Shown piece after piece: positions 7,903 through 14,888 of a stretch of DNA of 24,547 nt. Where the stretch lies: positions 1-24,547 of the forward strand of contig DATATB010000189.1 in assembly GCA_036268995.1 (NCBI GenBank), written 5' to 3'. How positions within the stretch are numbered: the stretch's first letter is position 1; every line of letters begins with the position of its first letter. The position numbers and the translations under genes were made by a program. Under the pieces are notes generated by a model. That model searched no databases and was not told the origin of the DNA. It saw only the letters and a program-made list of their open reading frames with translations. Origin of the DNA: DATATB01 sp036268995 (GTDB taxonomy: Bacteria > Planctomycetota > Planctomycetia > Pirellulales > PNKZ01).

Positions 7903-9323
7903 TCCGGCGCTTTCGGTGAAGCCCTGTTTCGCAACATCGCGTCAAAGGCGGCTTTGATGCGATCCACATGCGGCGTTTTGTAGGCAAAGTTGGCGTTCTC
8001 GCGATGCACGAGCATCGAGGCGTTGACTTCGAACACGACCACGTTGCCCTCGCGGTCGAGCGCGCAATCGATCCCGAAAAAATCCAGGCCGACCGCCTGC
8101 TGGATCGAGCGCAGCGTGGCGAATTGCTGTGCATTGAACACGCTGGCCGGATCGTCGAGAAACGCCTCTTCTTCACGTTGCATCCAGGGCTGGTTGGCCA
8201 TGTCGGTGGTGCCGTGATGCACCTTCCAGCCGTTGCCGATGGCCAGATGATACGGAAGGATCTCGTCGGCCACGAAGATGAACCGATACTTGCGAAACAA
8301 GCCGTCGGCGGATTGGTAATCGACGTATTGAGAGAGATAAAAATCCGCTCCCGGGTGTTTCCCTACGAAGACTGCCAGGGCCGGCAATTGCTCTACCTTG
8401 TCAAAGTCGTGTCCGCCATGCGCGCCCGCCACGCGCACCAGAAAAGGCAGCGGGAAATGCTCTAGCAATTCAGTCTGGTTTGCCGCGGCTAACCGCTCGT
8501 GCGGAAAAAATTGCATCCGCGGAACCAGGCAAGCAGGGATGCCAGATAGCAGTCTGGCGATCGACTCCCGGTCGGTCGTCATGATCTTACGCGGATGATT
8601 GACGACCGGCAGGCCGAGCCGCTCGATAAGGGCTTCGGCCACCAGCAGGATCTCACGTCCCTGGTCGACGTCCGAAACCAGATTCACAACCAGGCTGGCC
8701 TGCCGTTGCAGCTGCGGAACGTCGTACTCGACGTTGGCCAGCAGCACGAGAAAGTAGCTGTCGTACTCGGCCATTTGCACGAGCGCCGTGGGCGGGGTGT
8801 TGGCAGCGCCAGGAGCGAACAGCAGCAGAATGGAAAAGCTGGCAGGCTGCGTGACAGCCGGCACGCGCAGCAGCGGGTTGAGTTCGGCCGTGCGCTGAAA
8901 ATGCTGCCGCGACAACGCGGCGTTGCCGCGCATGTGTTCGATGCTGGCCAGCCAATGGTGCGCATCGGCGTCGCGGGGATTCAGCCGCAGGACTTGCTGA
9001 AAGCATCGAATCGCATCGTCCAATTGCTCGAGCGCAAAGAAAACCCGGCCGAATTCCTTGTGTACCAGCGGATTCTCAGGCTGGTCGGCTGCCAGCGGCT
9101 GCAAGATCTCAAGAGCGGCGTCATAGTCTTTGCTCAGCTTCAACACATGCGCCAACTTAAGCTGCGCCACCCAATGCTTCGGCTCGAGCGCCAACACCTG
9201 CCGGTAACTCGCGGCCGCGCCGGCAAGTTCTTTGCGAGCCAGTAGCGTGTTGCCGAGAGTCAGATGCAGATTTGCGTCGGCCAGGGCAGGGGGCGAATCA
9301 TTTCTGGCGATGCTCAGACTCAT
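7899..9323 (-). CDS. TPR protein with C-terminal ATP-grasp-like domain (paralogue 2)
   Basis: This product is also 474 residues, with the same architecture as its downstream neighbour: TPR units at about residues 15-150, then an ATP-grasp-like domain. Across the 52-residue block starting KYRFIFV, the two copies are identical at 47 positions, so this is a clear tandem duplication. The metal-binding signature is FGIDCALDREG then VVVFEVNASM, and the Arg-for-Lys change is shared (LVRVAGAHGGHDFDK). The ATG at 9323 is preceded by GGAGAG at eight bases, a good ribosome site, making this the first gene of the minus-strand operon. It is divergent from the TPR/OGT glycosyltransferase gene, and the shared TPR scaffolds suggest both act on the same protein or peptide target. 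That link is an inference. Confidence 0.85.
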   Translation of the reverse strand: MSLSIARNDSPPALADANLHLTLGNTLLARKELAGAAASYRQVLALEPKHWVAQLKLAHVLKLSKDYDAALEILQPLAADQPENPLVHKEFGRVFFALEQLDDAIRCFQQVLRLNPRDADAHHWLASIEHMRGNAALSRQHFQRTAELNPLLRVPAVTQPASFSILLLFAPGAANTPPTALVQMAEYDSYFLVLLANVEYDVPQLQRQASLVVNLVSDVDQGREILLVAEALIERLGLPVVNHPRKIMTTDRESIARLLSGIPACLVPRMQFFPHERLAAANQTELLEHFPLPFLVRVAGAHGGHDFDKVEQLPALAVFVGKHPGADFYLSQYVDYQSADGLFRKYRFIFVADEILPYHLAIGNGWKVHHGTTDMANQPWMQREEEAFLDDPASVFNAQQFATLRSIQQAVGLDFFGIDCALDREGNVVVFEVNASMLVHRENANFAYKTPHVDRIKAAFDAMLRNRASPKAPE

Positions 9324-9574
9324 CCGACCGCTCTCCGTTTCACGCCGAAGTTGCAGTGCGGCAGTTTCTCAGCTTTTCGAAAACCGGCCAAGACGGCTCT
9401 GGTGAAGCACGCCGTGCTAGCTTGATTAGCTGGCAGCATCCGACACCGGCGCAGCCCGCGCCGGATGAACTGGGTATTCTGACTGCCCGAATGCAGGGCC
9501 AAATTCCTGGGTCGTTCCGTCGTCCATTCATCATTCATCGTTCCTACTTCAGCATTTCCCCGCCTGAGGTTCCC

Positions 9575-11968
9575 TTGTCGCTCGCAGCTTCCGCCACGCT
9601 TTGGGACCAGGCGGTCGAACACCACGTGGCCGGACGGCTGTCGGAGGCCGAGGCCCTGTATCGGCAACTGCTAGCGCATGATCCGGCCAACGCCGCCGCG
9701 CTGCACATGCTGGGAGTGTTGCTGTATCAGTCGGGCAATAGCCAGGCCGGGCTCGACTTGCTCGATCGAGCCATCGCGATCGACAACCAGGTGCCGAAGT
9801 ACCATGGGCATCGCGGCTTGATTCTGGCGGCGATCGGCAAGCTCGATGCGGCCATCGGTGCCTTTTGCCAGGCATTGGCAATCGACCCGCGGATGCCGGA
9901 TGTTTTGAACAACCTGGCCGGCGCGCTGTGGTCCAAAGGCGATATGCCGCAGGCGATCGAAGCCTATCGCCAGGCGCTGGCCGTGCAGCCGGAGATGGCC
10001 GACGCCTGGGTGAACCTGGGCCTGGCGCTGACCCACGTCGGCAACTACGACGAGGCCATTAAAATCTTTCAGCAAGCGGCCCTGCTGCGGCCGGAAGATG
10101 CAGCGGTGGCGCAGCATCTGGCGGCCGCGCACAACAATCATGGCGTCGTGCTCGAGCGACAAGGGCATGCCCAGCCGGCCATCGAATCCTTCACCAGGGC
10201 ACTCTCGCTGAAGCCCGACTTTGCCGAGGCACATTTCAACCTGGGCAAGGCGCTGGCGTGTGTCAATCAGCACGACGAGGCCATCGACGCCTATCAACAG
10301 GCGATTGCCCTGCGGCCAGACATGCCCGACGCACACAACAATTTGGGCATCGCACTCTTCAGCCGCGGCCGGCTGGACGAGGCCATCGCCAGCTACCAAG
10401 AAGAACTGCGGCAGCGGCCGGTGCACGCGCAGGCCAGCAATAATCTGGGGACCGCGCTACGCATGGGCGGCCGAGCGAATGAGGCAGTCGCCGCATATCG
10501 CCGGGCCCTGGAGATTGCGCCCCAGGACGCCGAAGTGTGGAACAATCTTGGCAGCGTGCTCGATAGCCGCGGCGAACTGGAGCAGGCGCTAGCATCGTTC
10601 CAGCGAGCGCTGGAGATTCGCCCCGCGTTTTCGCAGGCGGAAAATAACGTCGGCAATACGCTGAAAAATCTGGCCGACCTGGACGGCGCGCTGGCGGCCT
10701 ACGAGCGGGCGATCGAGATCGAGCCCGACAATCAAGACGCACACAGCAACCGGTTGTACACGATGTACTTTCACGCCGGCTATTCCGCCGAGCGCATTCA
10801 TCGCGAACATCAGCGGTGGAATACAGAGTCGGCGGCCAGGCTGCGGCCGGCCGGCATGCGATTCGAGAACGATCGATCGCCCGACCGGCGTCTGCGCGTC
10901 GGCTACATTGCGGCGACTTTTCGCGAGCATTGCCAGTCGTTTTTCACGATGCCCTTGTGGGCGCATCACGATCATCGGCAAGTGGAAGTATTTGCCTACA
11001 GCGACGTGACGGCGCCAGACGGGATCACCGCCAGGCTCCGCGGCTATTGCGACACTTGGCGCAACATCGCGGGCCTTTCCGACGAGGCCGTCGCCGAGTT
11101 GGTCCGGCAGGATCGGATCGATGTGCTTGTTGACCTGTCGTTGCACATGGCCCAGAACCGGCTGCTGGTCATGGCCCAAAAACCGGCGCCGGTGCAAGTC
11201 ACGTGGTTGGGATATCCGGGAACCACTGGGCTGGAGACCGTGGACTATCGGCTCACCGATCCGTATCTTGATCCGCCCTCCGGCGAAAACGATGTCTTTT
11301 ATTCCGAGAAATCGTATCGCTTGCCGCACACCTTTTGGTGCTACGATCCGCTGACGAGCGAACCGGCCGTGAATCCGCTGCCGGCCCACCGCACCGGGCA
11401 CATTACGTTCGGCTGCCTGAACAATTTTTGCAAAATCAACGAGGGGACGCTGCGGCTGTGGGCACGCGCGATGGGCGAAGTGCCGAACTCGCGGCTGTTG
11501 CTGCTGGCGCCGCGCGAGGCACGCCCACGCGTGCTCGAAACTTTGCGAACCGGCGGCGTCGATTCCCAGCGCGTCGAGTTTGTGGATCGCGCGTCCCGTG
11601 CCCGATACCTGGCCTACTACCACCGCATCGACCTCGGCCTGGACACGTTCCCCTACAACGGCCACACCACGACGCTGGACTCGATGTGGATGGGCGTGCC
11701 GGTGATCACGCTCGTGGGCGATGCGCCGGCAGGTCGCGCCGGTTGGAGCCAATTGAACAACCTGGGGCTCGAGCAGCTTGCGGCCACGTCGGATTCCGGT
11801 TTTGTGCGGCTGGTAGGCGAGATCTGCGGCAAGCTCGACGAGCTATCGGCCCTGCGCGCGTCGCTACGCGACCGGCTGGCGCATTCACCGCTATCAGACG
11901 GTGCCGCATTCGCCCGGCACGTGGAAGCCGCTTACCGCACGATGTGGCAGCAGGCTGTCAGCGTCTGA
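9575..11968 (+). CDS. TPR-OGT glycosyltransferase, family 41 (SPINDLY-like)
   Basis: From the TTG at 9575 the product has 797 residues. The frame stays open back to 9272, but that would overlap the divergent gene, and the added residues look non-coding. GAGG at 9565-9568 suits the TTG. Roughly eleven TPR units fill residues about 7-410 (repeats such as DAHNNLGIALFSRGRLDEAI). The catalytic half has the GT41 landmarks RLRVGYIAATFREHCQSFF, DVLVDLSLHMAQNRL, PVQVTWLGYPGTTGLETVDY, FGCLNNFCKINEGTLRLW, DTFPYNGHTTTLDSMWMGVP and GRAGWSQLNNLGL. Such enzymes move a sugar from a nucleotide sugar (GlcNAc or fucose in characterised relatives) to Ser/Thr or another acceptor in the cytoplasm. No signal or membrane segment is seen. 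It is divergent from two TPR/ATP-grasp genes, with about 250 bases between starts that must hold both promoters. Confidence 0.92.
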   Translation: MSLAASATLWDQAVEHHVAGRLSEAEALYRQLLAHDPANAAALHMLGVLLYQSGNSQAGLDLLDRAIAIDNQVPKYHGHRGLILAAIGKLDAAIGAFCQALAIDPRMPDVLNNLAGALWSKGDMPQAIEAYRQALAVQPEMADAWVNLGLALTHVGNYDEAIKIFQQAALLRPEDAAVAQHLAAAHNNHGVVLERQGHAQPAIESFTRALSLKPDFAEAHFNLGKALACVNQHDEAIDAYQQAIALRPDMPDAHNNLGIALFSRGRLDEAIASYQEELRQRPVHAQASNNLGTALRMGGRANEAVAAYRRALEIAPQDAEVWNNLGSVLDSRGELEQALASFQRALEIRPAFSQAENNVGNTLKNLADLDGALAAYERAIEIEPDNQDAHSNRLYTMYFHAGYSAERIHREHQRWNTESAARLRPAGMRFENDRSPDRRLRVGYIAATFREHCQSFFTMPLWAHHDHRQVEVFAYSDVTAPDGITARLRGYCDTWRNIAGLSDEAVAELVRQDRIDVLVDLSLHMAQNRLLVMAQKPAPVQVTWLGYPGTTGLETVDYRLTDPYLDPPSGENDVFYSEKSYRLPHTFWCYDPLTSEPAVNPLPAHRTGHITFGCLNNFCKINEGTLRLWARAMGEVPNSRLLLLAPREARPRVLETLRTGGVDSQRVEFVDRASRARYLAYYHRIDLGLDTFPYNGHTTTLDSMWMGVPVITLVGDAPAGRAGWSQLNNLGLEQLAATSDSGFVRLVGEICGKLDELSALRASLRDRLAHSPLSDGAAFARHVEAAYRTMWQQAVSV

Positions 11969-11974
11969 AGCATC

Positions 11975-11992
11975 TTCCGGCGCCGTCCGGAA
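11975..11992 (+). terminator. Possible terminator hairpin after the OGT gene
   Basis: TTCCGG and CCGGAA pair perfectly across a six-base loop, seven bases after the stop codon, followed by ATTTC. The stem is only six pairs and the T-run is short, so the call is weak. Confidence 0.35.
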
Positions 11993-12126
11993 ATTTCGTG
12001 GCCGCATGCACTTCGGTCGCGGTCGTGCGGCGAATGACGGCATCGTCATAAGCCGTTCCACCGATCTGACCGATAATACTATGTGATTACGCGGCGGAGG
12101 CTCATCCAATCACCGGGGCATTTTCC

Positions 12127-12792
12127 GTGCGCACGTTCCGCTTGATGGCCGCGCTGCTTGTTGTGTCGGCAACCGCGGCCCGCGTCGATGCTCAGAATTC
12201 TCTGCCCGGCGCACCGCCGCAACCGTTCGAACTCGTGGCCCCCGACAACGCGCTGCCCGTCCCCAACGGCGCCGCGCCCGCGCCGCCGGCTCCCGGCCCT
12301 TTTGTGCCACCCGATGGCAGCCGCTACGTGCCGCCGCCCCAAGCTGCCCCCACCGACAATCAGGCCACGCCGGCCTATCGTCAGCCGGTGCAAACCTACA
12401 GCGCTCAATCGCCAGTGGATACGAGTGCCGGTCAGCAGCCGGAGATTTCGCCGAACAATCCGGAGCGGTGGCGCTACGTGTATCGCAACGGCGGATGGTG
12501 GTACTACACGCCGACGAGACAATGGCTGTACTGGTCCGACGGCCGCTGGGTGCAGTACACGAGCCCGGCCGTGAGCAACACGCCGACGACGGTTCCGCCG
12601 CCGGTCGTCACTCGCCCGCGGTTGAACATCGGAGTCGGCGTCGGGCCCGGCTACTATCCCTACGGGCCATATCCCTATGCTCCGTATCCCTACGGCCCCT
12701 ATCCGTATGGCTATGGCTATCCCTACGGGCCATACGGCCCCTACGGCTATGGCCGCTTCGGCCGCGTCGGCGTCGGCATCGGCGTGTATTAA
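12127..12792 (+). CDS. Secreted Pro-rich protein with C-terminal Gly-Tyr-Pro repeats
   Basis: From the GTG at 12127 the product has 221 residues; an in-frame ATG at 12145 would cut the basic N-terminus of the signal peptide, so the GTG is preferred. Residues 1-22 form a signal peptide (ending RVDA-QN). Residues 25-110 are Pro/Ala/Gln-rich. A conserved-looking aromatic block follows (WRYVYRNGGWWYYTPTRQW), with the pattern of small beta-sheet repeats found in planctomycete secreted proteins. Residues about 175-213 are a run of YPYGPY-type repeats, and the tail is Gly/Val-rich. A cell-surface or matrix role is plausible but unproven. GATAAT at 12072-12077 may be part of its promoter. Confidence 0.8.
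   Translation: MRTFRLMAALLVVSATAARVDAQNSLPGAPPQPFELVAPDNALPVPNGAAPAPPAPGPFVPPDGSRYVPPPQAAPTDNQATPAYRQPVQTYSAQSPVDTSAGQQPEISPNNPERWRYVYRNGGWWYYTPTRQWLYWSDGRWVQYTSPAVSNTPTTVPPPVVTRPRLNIGVGVGPGYYPYGPYPYAPYPYGPYPYGYGYPYGPYGPYGYGRFGRVGVGIGVY
12651..12755 (+). repeat. In-gene tandem repeat encoding (Y/G)-P-Y-G-P-Y units
   Basis: The DNA repeats variants of TATCCCTACGGGCCA at about 12- to 15-base spacing inside the coding frame, giving the Tyr-Pro-Tyr-Gly-Pro run of the protein. The repeats are imperfect at the third codon positions, so this is an old repeat kept at protein level. Confidence 0.7.
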
Positions 12793-12923
12793 TCGCGCGG
12801 TGCTCGAAGGTGATCGTCCGTGGCATTAAGTGTGCATGGAGGGCAGGCTGGCGGGATCTCGGTTAGAATTGAGTGCTGCGTAGTCGCCAAAAGCAGCCCC
12901 CCTTGATCCTGCAAGCCCTGTCC

Positions 12924-13355
12924 GTGCCAATCATTGCCCTTCTCGACGACGAGCCGGATCGCATCGATGCGATGAGGCCCTTATTGGCCGAACGATGTCC
13001 CGGCTTCGAAGTTGTCGTTTTCGAGAATTCGCCCGACATGCTCGACTGGCTTGGGCAACACCTGGGGCATGTCCAGTTGCTGTTGCTTGACCACGACCTC
13101 GGCCCGAATCAGTTTCGGAACGGAGCGTCCTTCGATCCTGGAGCCGGCCGGGACGTCGCCGACTTCCTCGCCACTCGACCGCCACAGTGCCACGTCATTC
13201 TCCACACGACGAACTTCTTGGCGGCTCCTGGAATGCGGCGAGTGCTGGAAGACGCCGGCTGGACGGTTTCTCGCATCGTCCCTTATGGAGACCTGGATTG
13301 GGTACCTGAGGCCTGGAACGAGGAAGTGGAGCGTGTGATGAAGGAGCTGCGATGA
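12924..13355 (+). CDS. Receiver-like protein, cyclic-phosphate-processing receiver (cREC) type
   Basis: The GTG at 12924 gives 143 residues starting directly with the first receiver strand (PIIALLDDEPDRID). A GTG at 12873 would add 17 unconserved-looking residues, and a TAGAAT -10-like element at 12863-12868 argues against it. Receiver features include the acidic DD after strand 1, the central aspartate of LLLLDHDLG, and VILHTTN at the usual Thr/Ser strand. The usual strand-5 Lys is not apparent (SRIVPYGDLDW). The pattern fits the divergent receiver family that, as I recall, is proposed to process cyclic phosphates in RNA-repair contexts, rather than a phosphorelay regulator; there is no output domain. 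It heads the cluster with RtcB and KptA. Its TGA overlaps the ATG of a 14-codon ORF. Family assignment is from memory. Confidence 0.72.
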   Translation: MPIIALLDDEPDRIDAMRPLLAERCPGFEVVVFENSPDMLDWLGQHLGHVQLLLLDHDLGPNQFRNGASFDPGAGRDVADFLATRPPQCHVILHTTNFLAAPGMRRVLEDAGWTVSRIVPYGDLDWVPEAWNEEVERVMKELR

Positions 13356-13396
13356 GCGACCGCCGCCCCAAGGACGGATCACGAGGACGATTATGA
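13352..13396 (+). CDS. 14-codon mini-ORF coupling the receiver gene to the next gene
   Basis: ATG at 13352 overlaps the TGA of the receiver gene (ATGA), and its own TGA (13394-13396) overlaps the ATG of the next gene (13393). AAGGAG lies five bases before the ATG. The peptide (MSDRRPKDGSRGRL) is basic and has no recognisable function. The two overlaps suggest a termination-reinitiation relay rather than a working peptide. It could also be chance. Confidence 0.35.
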   Translation: MSDRRPKDGSRGRL

Positions 13397-14145
13397 CGGA
13401 GCAGGAATGGCTGGCCTCCAATGAACCTGATCCGATGCTGGAGTACCTTCGGAACAGGGTCACCGACAGAAAACTAAGGCTTTTCATCTGTGCCTGCTGT
13501 CGGATGATTTGGCCGGTCCTTGTCGGTGAATCAAGCTTTCCGCCAAGGAATCGGCCGCTCTTGCTTGACCATCAGCGACGGGCTTTTCGGAATGCCGAGG
13601 TTCACCTTGAAACTGCGGAACACTATGCTGATCGATTGGTCGAGCCGCGAAGCATTGTGACAGCTTATGTCGATGCCCTCGGGCTGCTTTTGAGCCGGCG
13701 GCCGCTCGAAGAACCTTGGGCGTTCGCATTGGTTGCCGTGCTGCGTGCAACAACGGCAGGAAGATGTTTTTACGGTCGGCAATGGGAGCAGATACCGCCG
13801 TATGATGGTTGCCAGTGTGCAGTGGATGCGGCGGATTACGTTTTGAAAGTCGCTGATTGGGCAGGACGCCCCAGCAACACGCCGCAAATCGAAATCTCCC
13901 TCATCCGTGACATCTTCGGCAATCCGTTCCGCCCCGTGAAGGCCGACGCCACTTGGCTCACTCCGAGCGTCGTCGCCCTCGGCCAAGCGATCTACGACGA
14001 ACGGGCCTTTGGACGGCTGCCCGAACTCGCCGATGCCCTTGTGGTCGCCGGTTGCGATGACAACGACATCCTGACTCACTGCCGCAGCGATGGGCCGCAC
14101 GTTCGGGGCTGCTGGGTTGTGGACTTGGTGCTGGGGAAAGGATGA
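13393..14145 (+). CDS. Planctomycete-restricted protein of unknown function
   Basis: The 250-residue product starts MTEQEWLASNEPDPMLEYLR. It has a Cys-rich motif FICACCRMIW at residues 31-40 and a C-terminal module (about 171-250) with IRDIFGNPFRPV, TPSVVALGQAIYDERAF, LADALVVAGCDDNDILTHC and HVRGCWVVDLVLGKG. From memory, both ends are highly recurrent in hypothetical proteins of Gemmata-like planctomycetes, with a variable middle. No catalytic motif is recognised. Conserved Cys and His residues in both modules could bind metal. Its ATG overlaps the stop of the preceding mini-ORF, and its stop overlaps another ATG, so it sits in the middle of a tightly coupled operon. Confidence 0.85.
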   Translation: MTEQEWLASNEPDPMLEYLRNRVTDRKLRLFICACCRMIWPVLVGESSFPPRNRPLLLDHQRRAFRNAEVHLETAEHYADRLVEPRSIVTAYVDALGLLLSRRPLEEPWAFALVAVLRATTAGRCFYGRQWEQIPPYDGCQCAVDAADYVLKVADWAGRPSNTPQIEISLIRDIFGNPFRPVKADATWLTPSVVALGQAIYDERAFGRLPELADALVVAGCDDNDILTHCRSDGPHVRGCWVVDLVLGKG

Positions 14146-14149
14146 CCAA

Positions 14150-14506
14150 GTGACGTTGGCCATCTGCATCAAATGCGGGCATCGAAAGATCGGAGCGTTG
14201 ACCCTTTGCCATCACTGCAAATTTATCCCTTTGCAGCCCGACGATCAGGCCAGAAGCGTGTACCTGTCCGACCACAACCTTTCGGCAACGAAACTTGAGG
14301 GAGTGGCTGAAAAGCTACGGCTCGGGGAACCTGTCTTGTTTGATGAAAAGTGGCTTCAGGAGTCCGCAAAACACGGCTCTGTCGCCGAGCCCAGGTACCT
14401 CTTGGGCATTCGTGTGACAAGCTGGATCGCTTTGGGAATTGCCGTTGTCCTGGGAATTCTGATCGGTTCGATTTTCATGTTGATCTTCCGTGTGGCAGGC
14501 TTGTAA
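14150..14506 (+). CDS. Small zinc-ribbon protein with one C-terminal membrane helix
   Basis: The GTG at 14150 gives 118 residues; GGAAAGGA eight or so bases upstream serves as ribosome site. Four cysteines (C6, C9, C20, C23: CIKC and CHHC) form a zinc-ribbon-like N-terminus. Residues about 86-115 are a single hydrophobic helix, so the ribbon and the middle region probably face the cytoplasm as a tail-anchored protein. The middle (SDHNLSATKLEGVAEKLRLGE) is unassigned. The start codon overlaps the stop of a three-codon ORF (ATG ACC AAG TGA) that itself overlaps the previous gene's stop. The function is unknown; its position in an RNA-repair cluster suggests an accessory or membrane-tethering role. 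Confidence 0.72.
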   Translation: MTLAICIKCGHRKIGALTLCHHCKFIPLQPDDQARSVYLSDHNLSATKLEGVAEKLRLGEPVLFDEKWLQESAKHGSVAEPRYLLGIRVTSWIALGIAVVLGILIGSIFMLIFRVAGL

Positions 14507-14525
14507 AGGTTCGCACACCGAACCT
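14507..14525 (+). terminator. Perfect 7-bp hairpin directly after the zinc-ribbon gene
   Basis: AGGTTCG (14507-14513) and CGAACCT (14519-14525) are perfect complements around CACAC, beginning on the base after the TAA. No U-tract follows, so it may be a processing or stability element within the operon instead of a terminator. Confidence 0.45.
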
Positions 14526-14581
14526 CCCCACCGCCTACCGTGTCCTTCTGCGGGGCATTCTCTCCGAAAGGACGGTGCATC

Positions 14582-14626
14582 ATGCGACACGACCAGAACG
14601 AAGAGCCGTTTTCTTCGAGCCGATGA
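14582..14626 (+). CDS. 14-codon mini-ORF upstream of the SEC-C gene
   Basis: ATG at 14582 follows AAAGGA at about eight bases. After 14 codons (MRHDQNEEPFSSSR) its TGA overlaps the ATG of the SEC-C gene by ATGA at 14623-14626. It repeats the arrangement and length seen at 13352. It may be a leader that sets translation of the SEC-C gene. No function for the peptide is claimed. Confidence 0.35.
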   Translation: MRHDQNEEPFSSSR

Positions 14627-14790
14627 GCAAGCGGCGACGGGGCTTCCCGTCGGAGACGCACGTCAAGCGCGGCGTGCAGATCGTCCACGGCGATAAGGAA
14701 CTCGTGGAGAAGCTGGGCCGGAATGATCCATGCCCGTGCGGCAGCGGCAAGCGGTTCAAGAAATGCTGCCTGAAAGCAGGCCGGTTTTGA
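14623..14790 (+). CDS. Small SEC-C metal-binding motif protein
   Basis: The 55-residue basic product has a C-terminal SEC-C motif, GRNDPCPCGSGKRFKKCC, with C37, C39, C48 and C49. This zinc-binding tail was first described in SecA and is common as an adaptor in many bacterial proteins. The N-terminal part (MSKRRRGFPSETHVKRGVQI) is Arg/Lys-rich and could contact RNA. The start is the ATG that overlaps the upstream mini-ORF stop; a longer in-frame extension to 14350 would run through the zinc-ribbon gene in another frame and is rejected. It lies 98 bases before rtcB, and from memory similar short SEC-C proteins occur in other planctomycetes. Confidence 0.75.
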   Translation: MSKRRRGFPSETHVKRGVQIVHGDKELVEKLGRNDPCPCGSGKRFKKCCLKAGRF

Positions 14791-14888
14791 CGGCGTGCTG
14801 CGGGACCATTACTTTTAGGGAGTGAATCAGATGTCCCTGCCTGCGCGGACAGCCAGGTAGGGCTGATTTCATACTAACCGGGTGTGTC

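Noticed and set aside
9505..9545. CATTCATCATTCATCG low-complexity stretch
   Set aside because: Only a few imperfect units; too short to call a functional repeat.
9272..9574. N-terminal extension of the OGT gene by 101 residues
   Set aside because: It overlaps the divergent gene's start and would occupy the promoter region; the sequence has no TPR character, and TTG at 9575 has a better-placed ribosome site.
10589..11752. 387-codon open frame on the minus strand
   Set aside because: It is antisense to the GT41 catalytic domain, with no recognisable protein features.
12873..12923. Upstream GTG start for the receiver gene
   Set aside because: It begins within a few bases of a TAGAAT -10-like element and adds residues before the first receiver strand; GTG 12924 matches the domain edge. 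Not fully excluded.
14831..14860. Nine-codon ORF with a GGGAG ribosome site before rtcB
   Set aside because: It does not overlap the rtcB start and lies 28 bases away; too short to support without conservation.
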